From NCBI GenBank assembly GCA_030528765.1, contig JAUMYD010000130.1:1-5412 (forward strand): 5,412 nt of DNA, given 5' to 3'. Both the position numbers and the translations under genes were made by a program. Origin of the DNA: Bacillota bacterium. GTDB taxonomy: Bacteria; Bacillota; Dehalobacteriia; UBA4068. Numbering within the stretch: the stretch's first letter is position 1; every line of letters starts with the position of its first letter. Under the pieces are notes generated by a model. The model was not told the origin of the DNA, made no database searches, and worked only from the letters and a program-made list of their open reading frames with translations. Of this stretch, positions 1 through 5,083 are shown piece after piece.

Positions 1-50
1 AGCAGCAGCAGCAGGCAAAGATTTCGTACCAGATCCACGATGCTATCCAT
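1..50 (-). CDS. spoIIIAF: Stage III sporulation protein AF, N-terminal fragment
   Basis: Only the first 16 codons lie in the window: an ATG at 50-48, reading MDSIVDLVRNLCLLLL before the left edge. A Shine-Dalgarno of the GAGGTG type begins at the spoIIIAE stop codon, and the two genes are 2 bp apart. A short amphipathic start running straight into a hydrophobic segment fits SpoIIIAF, a membrane protein with N-terminal transmembrane helices and a ring-forming domain related to those of AG and AH. The identification rests mainly on gene order, since AF follows AE in spoIIIA operons, because too little protein is visible for a family match. Confidence 0.8.
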   Translation of the reverse strand, partial: MDSIVDLVRNLCLLLL

Positions 51-52
51 GC

Positions 53-1170
53 TCACCTCATGACCATTATCAGATTTCCCAAGCCGACCATTAAAGCAAA
101 GGTAAAAAAGCCGAAAAGGCCACAAAGTGCCACCACTGCGAAGAGATGGATCAAGGATTTCCCCATCCCGGCCAGAGCGTCGGAAAGCTCCTTTTCCCCC
201 AAAGGCTGCACCAGGGCAGAAGCCATACGAAATAACAGGGATTGGGCCAGCAGGCGCAAAGCAGGAAGGGCGCAGGCCAGCAGAACAGCCAAAGCCCCCA
301 GCAGACCTATGGCGTTTTTCAGCAAAAGAGAGCTTCCCAGAAGGCTGTCCAGACTATCGGCCAGTGTTCGCCCCACGAGCGGTACAAAAGCGCTGCTGGC
401 AGTTTTCACCGCCTTGATCGCCAAACCGTCGGAAGAGGCAGATGCCACACCGATAAAGCTCAGCAGTGCCAGAAAGAGGCTGCTCAAAATGCTCATACTG
501 CCCAAAGCGATATCCTTGAACAGATCTGCCAGCTTCGTCACGGAGAAGGGGCTGCCCACCGAACCCAAAAGGCGCAGCACTGCGGAAAGATAGACCAATG
601 GGAAAACTATGCTGCCCAGAAGACCTGTCAGCAGCTCGATCCCGGCAAAAAGCAGGGGGCTTAGGCTGCCCACTGTGGAAACCGCACCCAAAGATGCCAG
701 CAAAGGCAGCAGAATCGGCAGTGAAGCCAAAAGAAGATCCCGCAGAAAACCCACTGTCTCCCGCGAACTCTGCACTGCAGGCTTCCAGGCCAGCAAGGCC
801 AGGCTGAGCAGAAGAACATAAAGCACCCAGCGGCTGAGCTGAGCGACCTCCCCCTGCACACCGCTGTTTTGCAGGTTTGCCAGCAGCGAAGAAAGGATGG
901 ATAAAGCCAGCAGCTGGCAAAGAAGCCCGGTGGAGCTGCGCAGATCACGAAAAAAAGACTGCAGAGACCGTCCCAGAGCAGAGAAACATCCAGAGAACGC
1001 TCCCCTGCCCGGTAATCCTGCCAAAGCCGGGAAAGAGAAAGCTCGCTTTCCGCTTCTTCCAGAAGTTTGTCCATATTTTCGAGAACATCCTCAAAGGCGC
1101 TGTGATCCAGGTGCTTTTCCAGAATATCTTCCGAGGCCAAAGCCCTTGGGCTGAAAAAAAATAGGATCAG
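53..1170 (-). CDS. spoIIIAE: Stage III sporulation protein AE, split by a -1 frameshift
   Basis: SpoIIIAE is a polytopic membrane protein of the SpoIIIA-SpoIIQ channel in the mother-cell membrane around the forespore. Two frames must be joined to obtain it. The upstream frame (1170 to 949) gives a signal-peptide-like segment ending ALA/SED, then an acidic helical region and the family-like stretch AGERSLDVSLLWDG. The downstream frame (949 to 53) gives SFFRDLRSSTGLLCQLL, many hydrophobic segments, the family-like GSSLLLKNAIGLLG and SALVQPLGEKELSDAL, and the C-terminus GLGNLIMVMR. Joined at the T7 run (956-950) they make about 372 residues, close to the usual 380-400. Each frame alone is not a credible SpoIIIAE: the upstream frame, if continued, runs to a stop at 661 in Cys/Trp-rich sequence unlike the family. 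The start is uncertain. No ATG, GTG or TTG precedes the signal peptide, and the coordinate given is a CTG overlapping the spoIIIAD stop as CTGA. The split may be a sequence error, a mutation or recoding. Confidence 0.85.
949..957 (-). other. Frame-switch site: T7 run with slippery heptamer in spoIIIAE
   Basis: Read on the minus strand in the upstream spoIIIAE frame, the codons are CTT TTT TTC GTG. The heptamer T TTT TTC (955-949) has the X XXY YYZ form in that frame. A one-base backward slip after TTC makes the next codon CGT at 949-947, exactly the downstream spoIIIAE frame. Adding one T to the run would give the same result. Nine bases beyond the heptamer begins a possible 6-bp stem, GCAGCT at 939-934 with AGCTGC at 915-910, but its 18-nt loop makes it weak. 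The position is well fixed by the protein; the cause is not. Confidence 0.7.
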
Positions 1171-1565
1171 GGCAGCAAGGACAAAACAGAGGACATGAGT
1201 GCCCCCAGGATGGGCAAAGCCAAAAGCAGGATACCCAGCTTTGCCGCCATTTCCACCTTCAGAGCGGTAGCACCCTGTCCTGCATCCCGGCAAAGCTGCG
1301 CCCCGAACTCGCTCAGGTAGGCCATGGCCATGATTTTCAGCAGAAGCTCCAGATGATAGGAATCCATCCCGGCCCGCTCCCCCAGGCGAAAGAAGCTTTC
1401 CCAAAGAGTGGAGAAAGCCGGCAGCAGCCGCAGGAGGATCAACGCCCCCGCTGCCAGAGAAACCAGCAGGGCAAGCACAGGAAGGCGGCTGTCCTTCAGA
1501 AAAACCGCAACCAGGGCAGCAGTCAAGGCGATCCCTATCAAGGAAAGCAGAGAAAAATCTCCCAT
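1167..1565 (-). CDS. spoIIIAD: Stage III sporulation protein AD
   Basis: A 132-residue membrane protein, close to the usual SpoIIIAD length of about 130. It starts at an ATG preceded by AGGAGGG with a 6-nt spacer; that Shine-Dalgarno overlaps the spoIIIAC stop codon. Visible are an N-terminal hydrophobic helix (about 5-23), a second one (about 28-48), an amphipathic middle with the family-like LLKIMAMAYLSEFGAQLCRDAG (in two parts, LLKIMAMAYLSEF then GAQLCRDAG, about 75-96), and a C-terminal hydrophobic helix (about 107-131). SpoIIIAC and SpoIIIAD share a related fold, and both are membrane parts of the SpoIIIA complex made in the mother cell. The last codons and the TGA stop overlap the signal-peptide region of spoIIIAE, which suggests coupled translation. 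Confidence 0.95.
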   Translation of the reverse strand: MGDFSLLSLIGIALTAALVAVFLKDSRLPVLALLVSLAAGALILLRLLPAFSTLWESFFRLGERAGMDSYHLELLLKIMAMAYLSEFGAQLCRDAGQGATALKVEMAAKLGILLLALPILGALMSSVLSLLP

Positions 1566-1576
1566 GCAGCGCCCTC

Positions 1577-1780
1577 CTATCCATAAAGATTAAACACCTC
1601 TTGCACACCATCAAACAAATTTCGTAAAAGTGGAAGCACCCGCACCAAAGCCAAAGCCAGGCCGGCGATGACAGCAAGGTAGGCATATTCATCCCGCCCG
1701 GCCTGCTTTAAAAAAGTATGTAAAATGGTCACTGCAATGGCCAGGGCCATCAGAAAAAAGATGATCGAAACGTCCTCCAT
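1577..1780 (-). CDS. spoIIIAC: Stage III sporulation protein AC
   Basis: A 67-residue protein with two hydrophobic helices (about 5-23 and 33-53) separated by the loop KQAGRDEYAY, which is characteristic of SpoIIIAC; the length is also typical. The ATG at 1780-1778 is preceded by AAAGGAGG (1794-1787) with a 6-nt spacer, so the longer open frame that continues upstream to 1948 is not used. The Shine-Dalgarno overlaps the end of the spoIIIAB stop. The gap to spoIIIAB is 13 bp and to spoIIIAD 11 bp. SpoIIIAC is a small integral membrane component of the mother-cell channel complex needed for late forespore sigma-G activity. Confidence 0.95.
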   Translation of the reverse strand: MEDVSIIFFLMALAIAVTILHTFLKQAGRDEYAYLAVIAGLALALVRVLPLLRNLFDGVQEVFNLYG

Positions 1781-1793
1781 CCTCTGCCTCCTT

Positions 1794-2294
1794 TCACAGA
1801 AGGAAAAGCACCAAAACAGCAGCCCCGCCCCAGCCCATCGCCTGATAGAGCCTGCCATAGCGTTCCTCCCCAGCCTTCGCTTCCTTCTCTGCGGCCAGCA
1901 GCCGTTCCCGGCAAAGCTCCAGCTGGCGAACCTGTGTCTCCTTGTCACTTAGCCCCAAGCCGGCTGCAGGCAGGGAAAGAAGCCCCCGCAGCTCTGCATC
2001 CAGAGCTTCCTCCTCCAGCGCTCTGCTCCAAGCCTCTTCAGCACTGAGGCCATGGGCCCCGGAAAGCAATTTCCCGGCCCGACGAAAAAAGCTGCCTGCG
2101 CTTCCGGCTGCGGCCGCTGATTTTTCCAGGGCTTCCCCCATAGCAGTGACAGAATAAGAGATCTCCTTTTCCAGAGCGAGCAGCCCCTGCTGCAGACCCA
2201 GAAGCAGCTGCACCCGGGCTTTCAGCCGCTTCACGGCCCACAGCCCGGCAATGCCGCCGGAAAGAAGGATCATCACTGCACCAAGAATCCTCAT
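1794..2294 (-). CDS. spoIIIAB: Stage III sporulation protein AB
   Basis: A 166-residue protein, within the usual SpoIIIAB length of about 170. It opens with a hydrophobic helix (MRILGAVMILLSGGIAGLWA), followed by basic KRLKARV, the family-like LLGLQQGLLALEKEISYSVT (about 32-51), a long helical cytoplasmic region, and a C-terminal hydrophobic anchor (about 153-166). The SpoIIIAB soluble domain is related to GspF-type platform proteins of type II secretion and pilus systems, which suits its place beside the ATPase SpoIIIAA. The ATG at 2294 overlaps the spoIIIAA stop by one base (TGATG). The sequence GGTGATC about 9 bases upstream matches the 16S tail. A GTG one codon earlier is the alternative start, giving 167 residues with a GTGA overlap. 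Confidence 0.93.
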   Translation of the reverse strand: MRILGAVMILLSGGIAGLWAVKRLKARVQLLLGLQQGLLALEKEISYSVTAMGEALEKSAAAAGSAGSFFRRAGKLLSGAHGLSAEEAWSRALEEEALDAELRGLLSLPAAGLGLSDKETQVRQLELCRERLLAAEKEAKAGEERYGRLYQAMGWGGAAVLVLFLL

Positions 2295-3235
2295 CACAAG
2301 CGGATCACCCTTTCGATGGTTCCCGGCCCAAGGCGGCGGCTCAGGATCACGATGCGCTCAAAGCAATTCTCCTTCAGCAGGCGGGAAAGCACGGGTCGAG
2401 CCAGCAGCTCCCGCTCGTCCCGGCCATGGGCACTGGCAATGAGCTTTACCCCGGCCCGGGCAGCTTCCCGCAGGGCCTCCACATCCTCTTCCCTGCCCAG
2501 CTCATCACAGACCAGCAGCTGGGGACTCATGGAGCGCAGCATCAGCAGCAGGCCCTCTGCCTTCGGGCAGCCATCCAGCACATCTGTCCGCAGGCCCACT
2601 GGCAGCTGCGCCTGTCCTTTCCGCATGGCAGCCAGCTCTGAGCGCTCATCCACCAGCCCCACACGCAGGGCTTCCACCCCTTCTCCATCGGAAAGCATCC
2701 GGGTCAGATCCCGCAGCAGCGTTGTTTTTCCGGCCCGGGGCGGGGACACGATCAGGCTTTGACAGGGAGAGCCCTGCCCGTCCAGAAGCTGGGGCAGCAG
2801 CTCCCGGGCAGCACCCGGCACCGGCCTGGCCAGGCGGAGATTTACAGAAGAAATATCCTTCATGGTGCGGATGCAGCCCTTCTCCAGAACAGCCCGCCCC
2901 ACCAGCCCGGCGCGATGCCCACCCGGCAGTGTGATGTAGCCCCGGCGCAGCTCCTCCTCCAATGCATAAAAAGAAGAGTCAGAAAGCAGCAGCATGATTC
3001 GATTCAACTCATCCCCGGAAACCAGCCGTGGCTGCAGGCCCGGCTCCCGGCTGAGGCTCCCATCCGGCTGCAGAAACGCCTCCTCCTGATGAAAGCGCAG
3101 CAGCAGCGGGCATTCAGCCTTGATGCGGATCTCCTCCAGAAGAGCAGCCTGCTCGGCGGGCAGGCCCTGCAGATCTTTTCTAAGAGAAGGGGGCAGATAA
3201 TCCAGAACCTGTTTTAAAGGAAGTTTTGCAGACAT
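2294..3235 (-). CDS. spoIIIAA: Stage III sporulation protein AA (ATPase)
   Basis: The AAA-type ATPase of the SpoIIIA complex, related to type II secretion and type IV pilus motor ATPases, acting at the cytoplasmic face of the mother-cell membrane. From the ATG at 3235 it has 313 residues, near the usual length. Visible are an N-terminal domain with EEIRIKAECPLLLRF (34-48) and RRGYITLPGGHRAGLVG (97-113), a Walker A loop SPPRAGKTTLLRD (164-176), the family motif GLVDERSE (193-200), Walker B LLVCDELG (240-247), and SAHG (268-271). The usual Walker A is GPPxCGKTT; here G and C are replaced by S and A, but the essential GKTT remains. A TTG at 3256 would add seven residues but has no ribosome-binding site and lies inside a terminator stem. 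The ATG has AAGGCGG 8 bases upstream, itself in the terminator's 3' arm. First gene of the operon. Confidence 0.96.
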   Translation of the reverse strand: MSAKLPLKQVLDYLPPSLRKDLQGLPAEQAALLEEIRIKAECPLLLRFHQEEAFLQPDGSLSREPGLQPRLVSGDELNRIMLLLSDSSFYALEEELRRGYITLPGGHRAGLVGRAVLEKGCIRTMKDISSVNLRLARPVPGAARELLPQLLDGQGSPCQSLIVSPPRAGKTTLLRDLTRMLSDGEGVEALRVGLVDERSELAAMRKGQAQLPVGLRTDVLDGCPKAEGLLLMLRSMSPQLLVCDELGREEDVEALREAARAGVKLIASAHGRDERELLARPVLSRLLKENCFERIVILSRRLGPGTIERVIRL

Positions 3236-3288
3236 AAGAAAAACCGCCTTGTCCAATAAGATAGTTAATCTTATTGGCGCAAGGCGGT
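3236..3288 (-). terminator. Strong intrinsic terminator ahead of spoIIIAA
   Basis: A near-perfect inverted repeat pairs 3243-3262 with 3268-3288 around the 5-nt loop AGTTA; the only flaw is one base facing two in mid-stem. On the minus strand the stem closes with GGCGG and is followed by TTTTTCTT, the order expected of a rho-independent terminator for transcripts from the 3323-3760 gene. On the plus strand no T run follows, so it acts in one direction. The U tract ends at the spoIIIAA ATG, and the 3' arm holds the likely spoIIIAA Shine-Dalgarno (AAGGCGG), opposite CCGCCTT in the 5' arm. Confidence 0.9.
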
Positions 3289-3322
3289 AATTAGACTACA
3301 GAAGATTGTTGAAGCTTTTCTT

Positions 3323-3760
3323 TTATTCTTCTTCTTTGTCAGCCTCTTCCTCATCAATGAATTCGATCTCTTCATCATTGGTGTAGACCACGGCATTGCA
3401 AACCGGGCAGGTTACTTCCACCAGATCTTCATCTTCCAGGATATCGGCATCAAAGCAGACGATCTCATGGCAGTTAGGGCATTCCACATCGATCATGTCC
3501 TCGCCATCGCAGTCTTCATCGCAGCAGCAACATTCCTCATCTCCGTAAATCTCATCTTCCAGATCAGAGAGATCGCTGTCAATGCTTTCCATATAATCTT
3601 CCATATCCTCCTGCTGTTCCCGCAGGAAGCCGATATAGTCGGCCATATCTTCCAGCAGGTTGAGCATCTCGCTGATGACACGTCCTTCTTTGCTATCTTC
3701 CAGCTCCATGCCATCGGCCAGTCCCTGAAGGTAAGCTACTTGCTTGAGCACGTCTTTCAT
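3323..3760 (-). CDS. CD1247 N-terminal-domain family protein with acidic coiled region and zinc ribbon
   Basis: A 145-residue, very acidic protein. Its N-terminus (MKDVLKQVAYLQGLADGMEL, 1-20) is the short conserved start of the CD1247 N-terminal-domain family, which is commonly found near spoIIIA and efp in Clostridia and is often mislabelled an AraC regulator. A probable coiled coil of Glu/Asp/Leu/Met follows (about 27-72), then a Cys cluster CCCCDEDC (77-84), then CPNC (94-97) and CPVC (118-121), which would form a zinc ribbon, and an acidic tail ending DKEEE. There is no helix-turn-helix or other DNA-binding motif. The ATG at 3760 has the Shine-Dalgarno AAAGGGGGG just upstream; a TTG two codons earlier is less likely. 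The gene probably shares a transcript with efp, 79 bp upstream, and ends before the terminator at 3236-3288. The biological role is unknown to me. Confidence 0.88.
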   Translation of the reverse strand: MKDVLKQVAYLQGLADGMELEDSKEGRVISEMLNLLEDMADYIGFLREQQEDMEDYMESIDSDLSDLEDEIYGDEECCCCDEDCDGEDMIDVECPNCHEIVCFDADILEDEDLVEVTCPVCNAVVYTNDEEIEFIDEEEADKEEE

Positions 3761-3793
3761 GTGCAAGCCCCCCTTTACAATTTTTTATTTTGG

Positions 3794-3809
3794 AACAGGA
3801 TAACCTGTT
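3794..3809. repeat. 6-bp inverted repeat between efp and the CD1247-family gene
   Basis: AACAGG-ATAA-CCTGTT is a perfect inverted repeat with a 4-nt loop in the 79-bp gap between efp and the next gene. On the minus strand it is followed by CCAAAATAAAA, not a T run, so it is not an intrinsic terminator. It may be an RNA hairpin in the two-gene transcript or a protein site; nothing else indicates its role. Confidence 0.5.
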
Positions 3810-3839
3810 TACCAACAAAGCAACAAAGGAAACCACAGA

Positions 3840-4403
3840 TCAGTTCTTGCAACGTTCGATATAATCGCCGGTGGAAGTATTGACCTTAATACGGTCACCA
3901 ACGTTAATGAAGAAAGGCACACGAACCACCGCACCGGTTTCCAGAGTGGCGGGCTTATTGCCGCCGGAAGCGGTATCGCCTTTGATGCCGGGCTCGGTAT
4001 CGATAACTTCCAGCTCCACATTGCCGGGAAGATCCACGCCGATCACATTGCCTTTATAGGAGAGCACGGAAAGGTGCATATTTTCTTTCAGGAAATTCTT
4101 GTTATCGCCCATCTGCGCTTCGCTCAGCTGCATTTGGTCGTAGGTTTCCACATCCATCACGACATAGAATTCCCCATCGTGATAAAGATATTCCATTTCG
4201 CGGCGATCCAGATGTGCTTTGGGCATCTTCACGCCTGCATTAAAGGTCTGCTCCACCACAGAGCCGGTGCGGGCATTGCGCAGCTTGGTGCGGACGAAAG
4301 CAGCACCCTTACCGGGCTTAACATGCTGAAAATCCACAACAACATAAGCATCGCCGTCGATCTCTACGGAAACACCAGTTTTAAAATCATTGACGTTAAT
4401 CAT
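3840..4403 (-). CDS. efp: Elongation factor P
   Basis: EF-P binds between the P and E sites of the ribosome and relieves stalling at polyproline stretches. The 187-residue protein has the normal three-domain length. Domain I begins MINVNDFKTGVSVEIDGD and holds the KPGKGAAFVRTK loop (29-40); Lys32 is the residue that carries a modification in many bacteria, in Bacillus subtilis 5-aminopentanol. The middle domain includes RREMEYLYHDGEFYVVMD and the C-terminal domain includes the EF-P signature region GDTASGGNKPATLETGAVV, ending YIERCKN. The ATG at 4403 matches the family start and has GGAGG about 10 bases upstream; the in-frame ATG at 4412 is only a few bases from that GGAGG and is rejected. 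No modification enzyme gene is visible in the window. Confidence 0.98.
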   Translation of the reverse strand: MINVNDFKTGVSVEIDGDAYVVVDFQHVKPGKGAAFVRTKLRNARTGSVVEQTFNAGVKMPKAHLDRREMEYLYHDGEFYVVMDVETYDQMQLSEAQMGDNKNFLKENMHLSVLSYKGNVIGVDLPGNVELEVIDTEPGIKGDTASGGNKPATLETGAVVRVPFFINVGDRIKVNTSTGDYIERCKN

Positions 4404-4449
4404 GATATACATTCCTCCATCATTATTAAACGATATGTCTCACGAGCTT

Positions 4450-4478
4450 ATTATAACATATTCCAAGACCCTGGTAAA
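4450..4478 (-). promoter_or_regulatory. Sigma-A promoter with extended -10 for efp
   Basis: On the minus strand TTTACC (4478-4473) and TATAAT (4455-4450) are separated by 17 bases, and TGT directly before the hexamer makes an extended -10 (TGTTATAAT). It sits just downstream of the rplS terminator and about 47 bases before the efp ATG, giving efp and the CD1247-family gene their own transcription. Confidence 0.8.
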
Positions 4479-4512
4479 TACAAAAAAGAGGGTCTAAGCC
4501 CTCTTTTTGTAT
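4478..4512 (-). terminator. rplS intrinsic terminator
   Basis: GAGGG at 4488-4492 pairs with CCCTC at 4499-4503 across a 6-nt loop, flanked by an A run on one side and a T run on the other, so the pairing can extend to ATACAAAA/TTTTTGTAT. On the minus strand the GC stem is followed by TTTTTTG. The hairpin starts 3 bases after the rplS stop. It is near-symmetric and could also stop plus-strand transcripts. Confidence 0.88.
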
Positions 4513-4514
4513 GA

Positions 4515-4862
4515 TTAGCGACGTACTTCTTTAATACGGGCAGCCTTACCAGTAAGTTTGCGCAGGTAATAGAGCTTGGCCCGGCGAACCTTACCATGAC
4601 GTTTGACAACGATCTTGTCAATGCGGGGGGAATGCAGCGGGAAAGTACGTTCCACGCCAACACCGTAAGCTACGCGGCGAACGGTAAAGGTTTCCCGGAT
4701 GCCGCCGCCTTTGATCTTAATCACGACGCCTTCAAAAACCTGAATACGCTCACGGGTGCCTTCAATAACCTTTACGTGAACCTGAACGGTATCACCAGGA
4801 CGAAGAGCCGGAACATCCTGTTTCAGCTGTTCCTGTTCAAGAATGTCGATAATGTTGGTCAT
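4515..4862 (-). CDS. rplS: 50S ribosomal protein L19
   Basis: L19 lies at the interface of the large and small ribosomal subunits. The 115-residue protein is of normal length and carries the family motifs in order: RPGDTVQVHVKVIEGTRERI (22-41), QVFEGVVIKIKGGGI (about 41-55), TFTVRRVAYGVGVERTFPLHSP (in two parts, TFTVRRVAYG then VGVERTFPLHSP, about 58-79) and RAKLYYLRKLTGKAARIKE. The ATG at 4862 has AAGGAGG with a 7-base spacer. In many bacteria rplS ends an rpsP-rimM-trmD-rplS operon; here a divergent gene lies upstream, and rplS has its own promoter and terminator, so it is transcribed alone. Confidence 0.98.
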   Translation of the reverse strand: MTNIIDILEQEQLKQDVPALRPGDTVQVHVKVIEGTRERIQVFEGVVIKIKGGGIRETFTVRRVAYGVGVERTFPLHSPRIDKIVVKRHGKVRRAKLYYLRKLTGKAARIKEVRR

Positions 4863-4969
4863 TTTATATCCTCCTTATTCGTCGATCGTTCATTCCCGTT
4901 CCCCGGAATGGGAGCAGCAAAGCAATGGCTTTGCAAGATACGGCAGCGGACCGATCCTTAACACACACG
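4863..4969 (-). promoter_or_regulatory. Structured 5' leader of rplS
   Basis: The leader between the predicted start of transcription (near 4969) and the rplS ATG is about 107 nt long. It contains a perfect 7-bp stem with a 4-nt loop (GCAAAGC at 4917-4923 with GCTTTGC at 4928-4934) and a second hairpin (CATTCC at 4891-4896 with GGAATG at 4905-4910). Neither is followed by a T run, and the Shine-Dalgarno is left single-stranded. Ribosomal protein leaders, including an L19 leader class in Firmicutes, often mediate autoregulation. Whether this belongs to that class is not established from the sequence alone. Confidence 0.5.
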
Positions 4970-4975
4970 CAAAAC

Positions 4976-5004
4976 AGTATATCATATCAAAAGCAGCCTT
5001 GCAA
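4976..5004 (-). promoter_or_regulatory. Sigma-A promoter for rplS
   Basis: On the minus strand TTGCAA (5004-4999) and TATACT (4981-4976) are separated by 17 bases. An A-rich stretch lies just upstream (the T run at 5007-5013 on the plus strand), as an UP element would. The -10 matches consensus at 5 of 6 positions and the -35 at 4 of 6. Confidence 0.72.
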
Positions 5005-5015
5005 GCTTTTTTTCC

Positions 5016-5055
5016 GAAATTCCCGGCGGGCTTTTTGAAACAAAAAGCGAATTTC
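5016..5055. repeat. Long imperfect inverted repeat in the divergent region
   Basis: GCTTTTTG (5030-5037) and CAAAAAGC (5041-5048) form an 8-bp stem with a 3-nt loop. The pairing continues with GAAATTC (5016-5022) and GAATTTC (5049-5055), leaving one side with a 7-base GC-rich bulge (5023-5029). It lies between the rplS and plus-strand promoters. It could be a regulatory site or a weak hairpin; it is not a clear terminator on either strand. Confidence 0.45.
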
Positions 5056-5083
5056 CTCCGTCTCAGAAATCAGAAAAGATTCT

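Noticed and set aside
60..664. Plus-strand open frames opposite spoIIIAE (60-593, 127-417, 242-664)
   Set aside because: They are antisense to clear membrane-protein coding sequence, rich in Arg/Gln/Lys/Pro with no family features, and lack ribosome-binding sites. They are by-products of the GC-rich, leucine-rich opposite strand.
661..946. Continuation of the upstream spoIIIAE frame past the T7 run to a stop at 661
   Set aside because: The sequence becomes rich in Cys, Trp and Arg and no longer resembles SpoIIIAE, while the -1 frame carries the family sequence. It would be made only as a truncated product.
1781..1948. N-terminal extension of spoIIIAC up to 1948
   Set aside because: It overlaps spoIIIAB coding sequence, has no ribosome-binding site, and the ATG at 1780 has an excellent one and the normal protein length.
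2316..3217. Plus-strand open frames opposite spoIIIAA
   Set aside because: These are antisense to a well-conserved ATPase gene, with low-complexity Ser/Arg/Pro composition and no start signals.
3236..3256. TTG at 3256 as the spoIIIAA start
   Set aside because: It lies within the terminator stem and has no Shine-Dalgarno; the ATG at 3235 has one and gives the family-like start.
4404..4412. ATG at 4412 as the efp start
   Set aside because: The GGAGG is only a few bases away, too close, and EF-P proteins start at the MINVNDF position.
4074..4961. Plus-strand open frames opposite efp and rplS (4074-4514, 4596-4961)
   Set aside because: They run antisense across conserved genes and through the rplS terminator and leader; no ribosome-binding site or family features.
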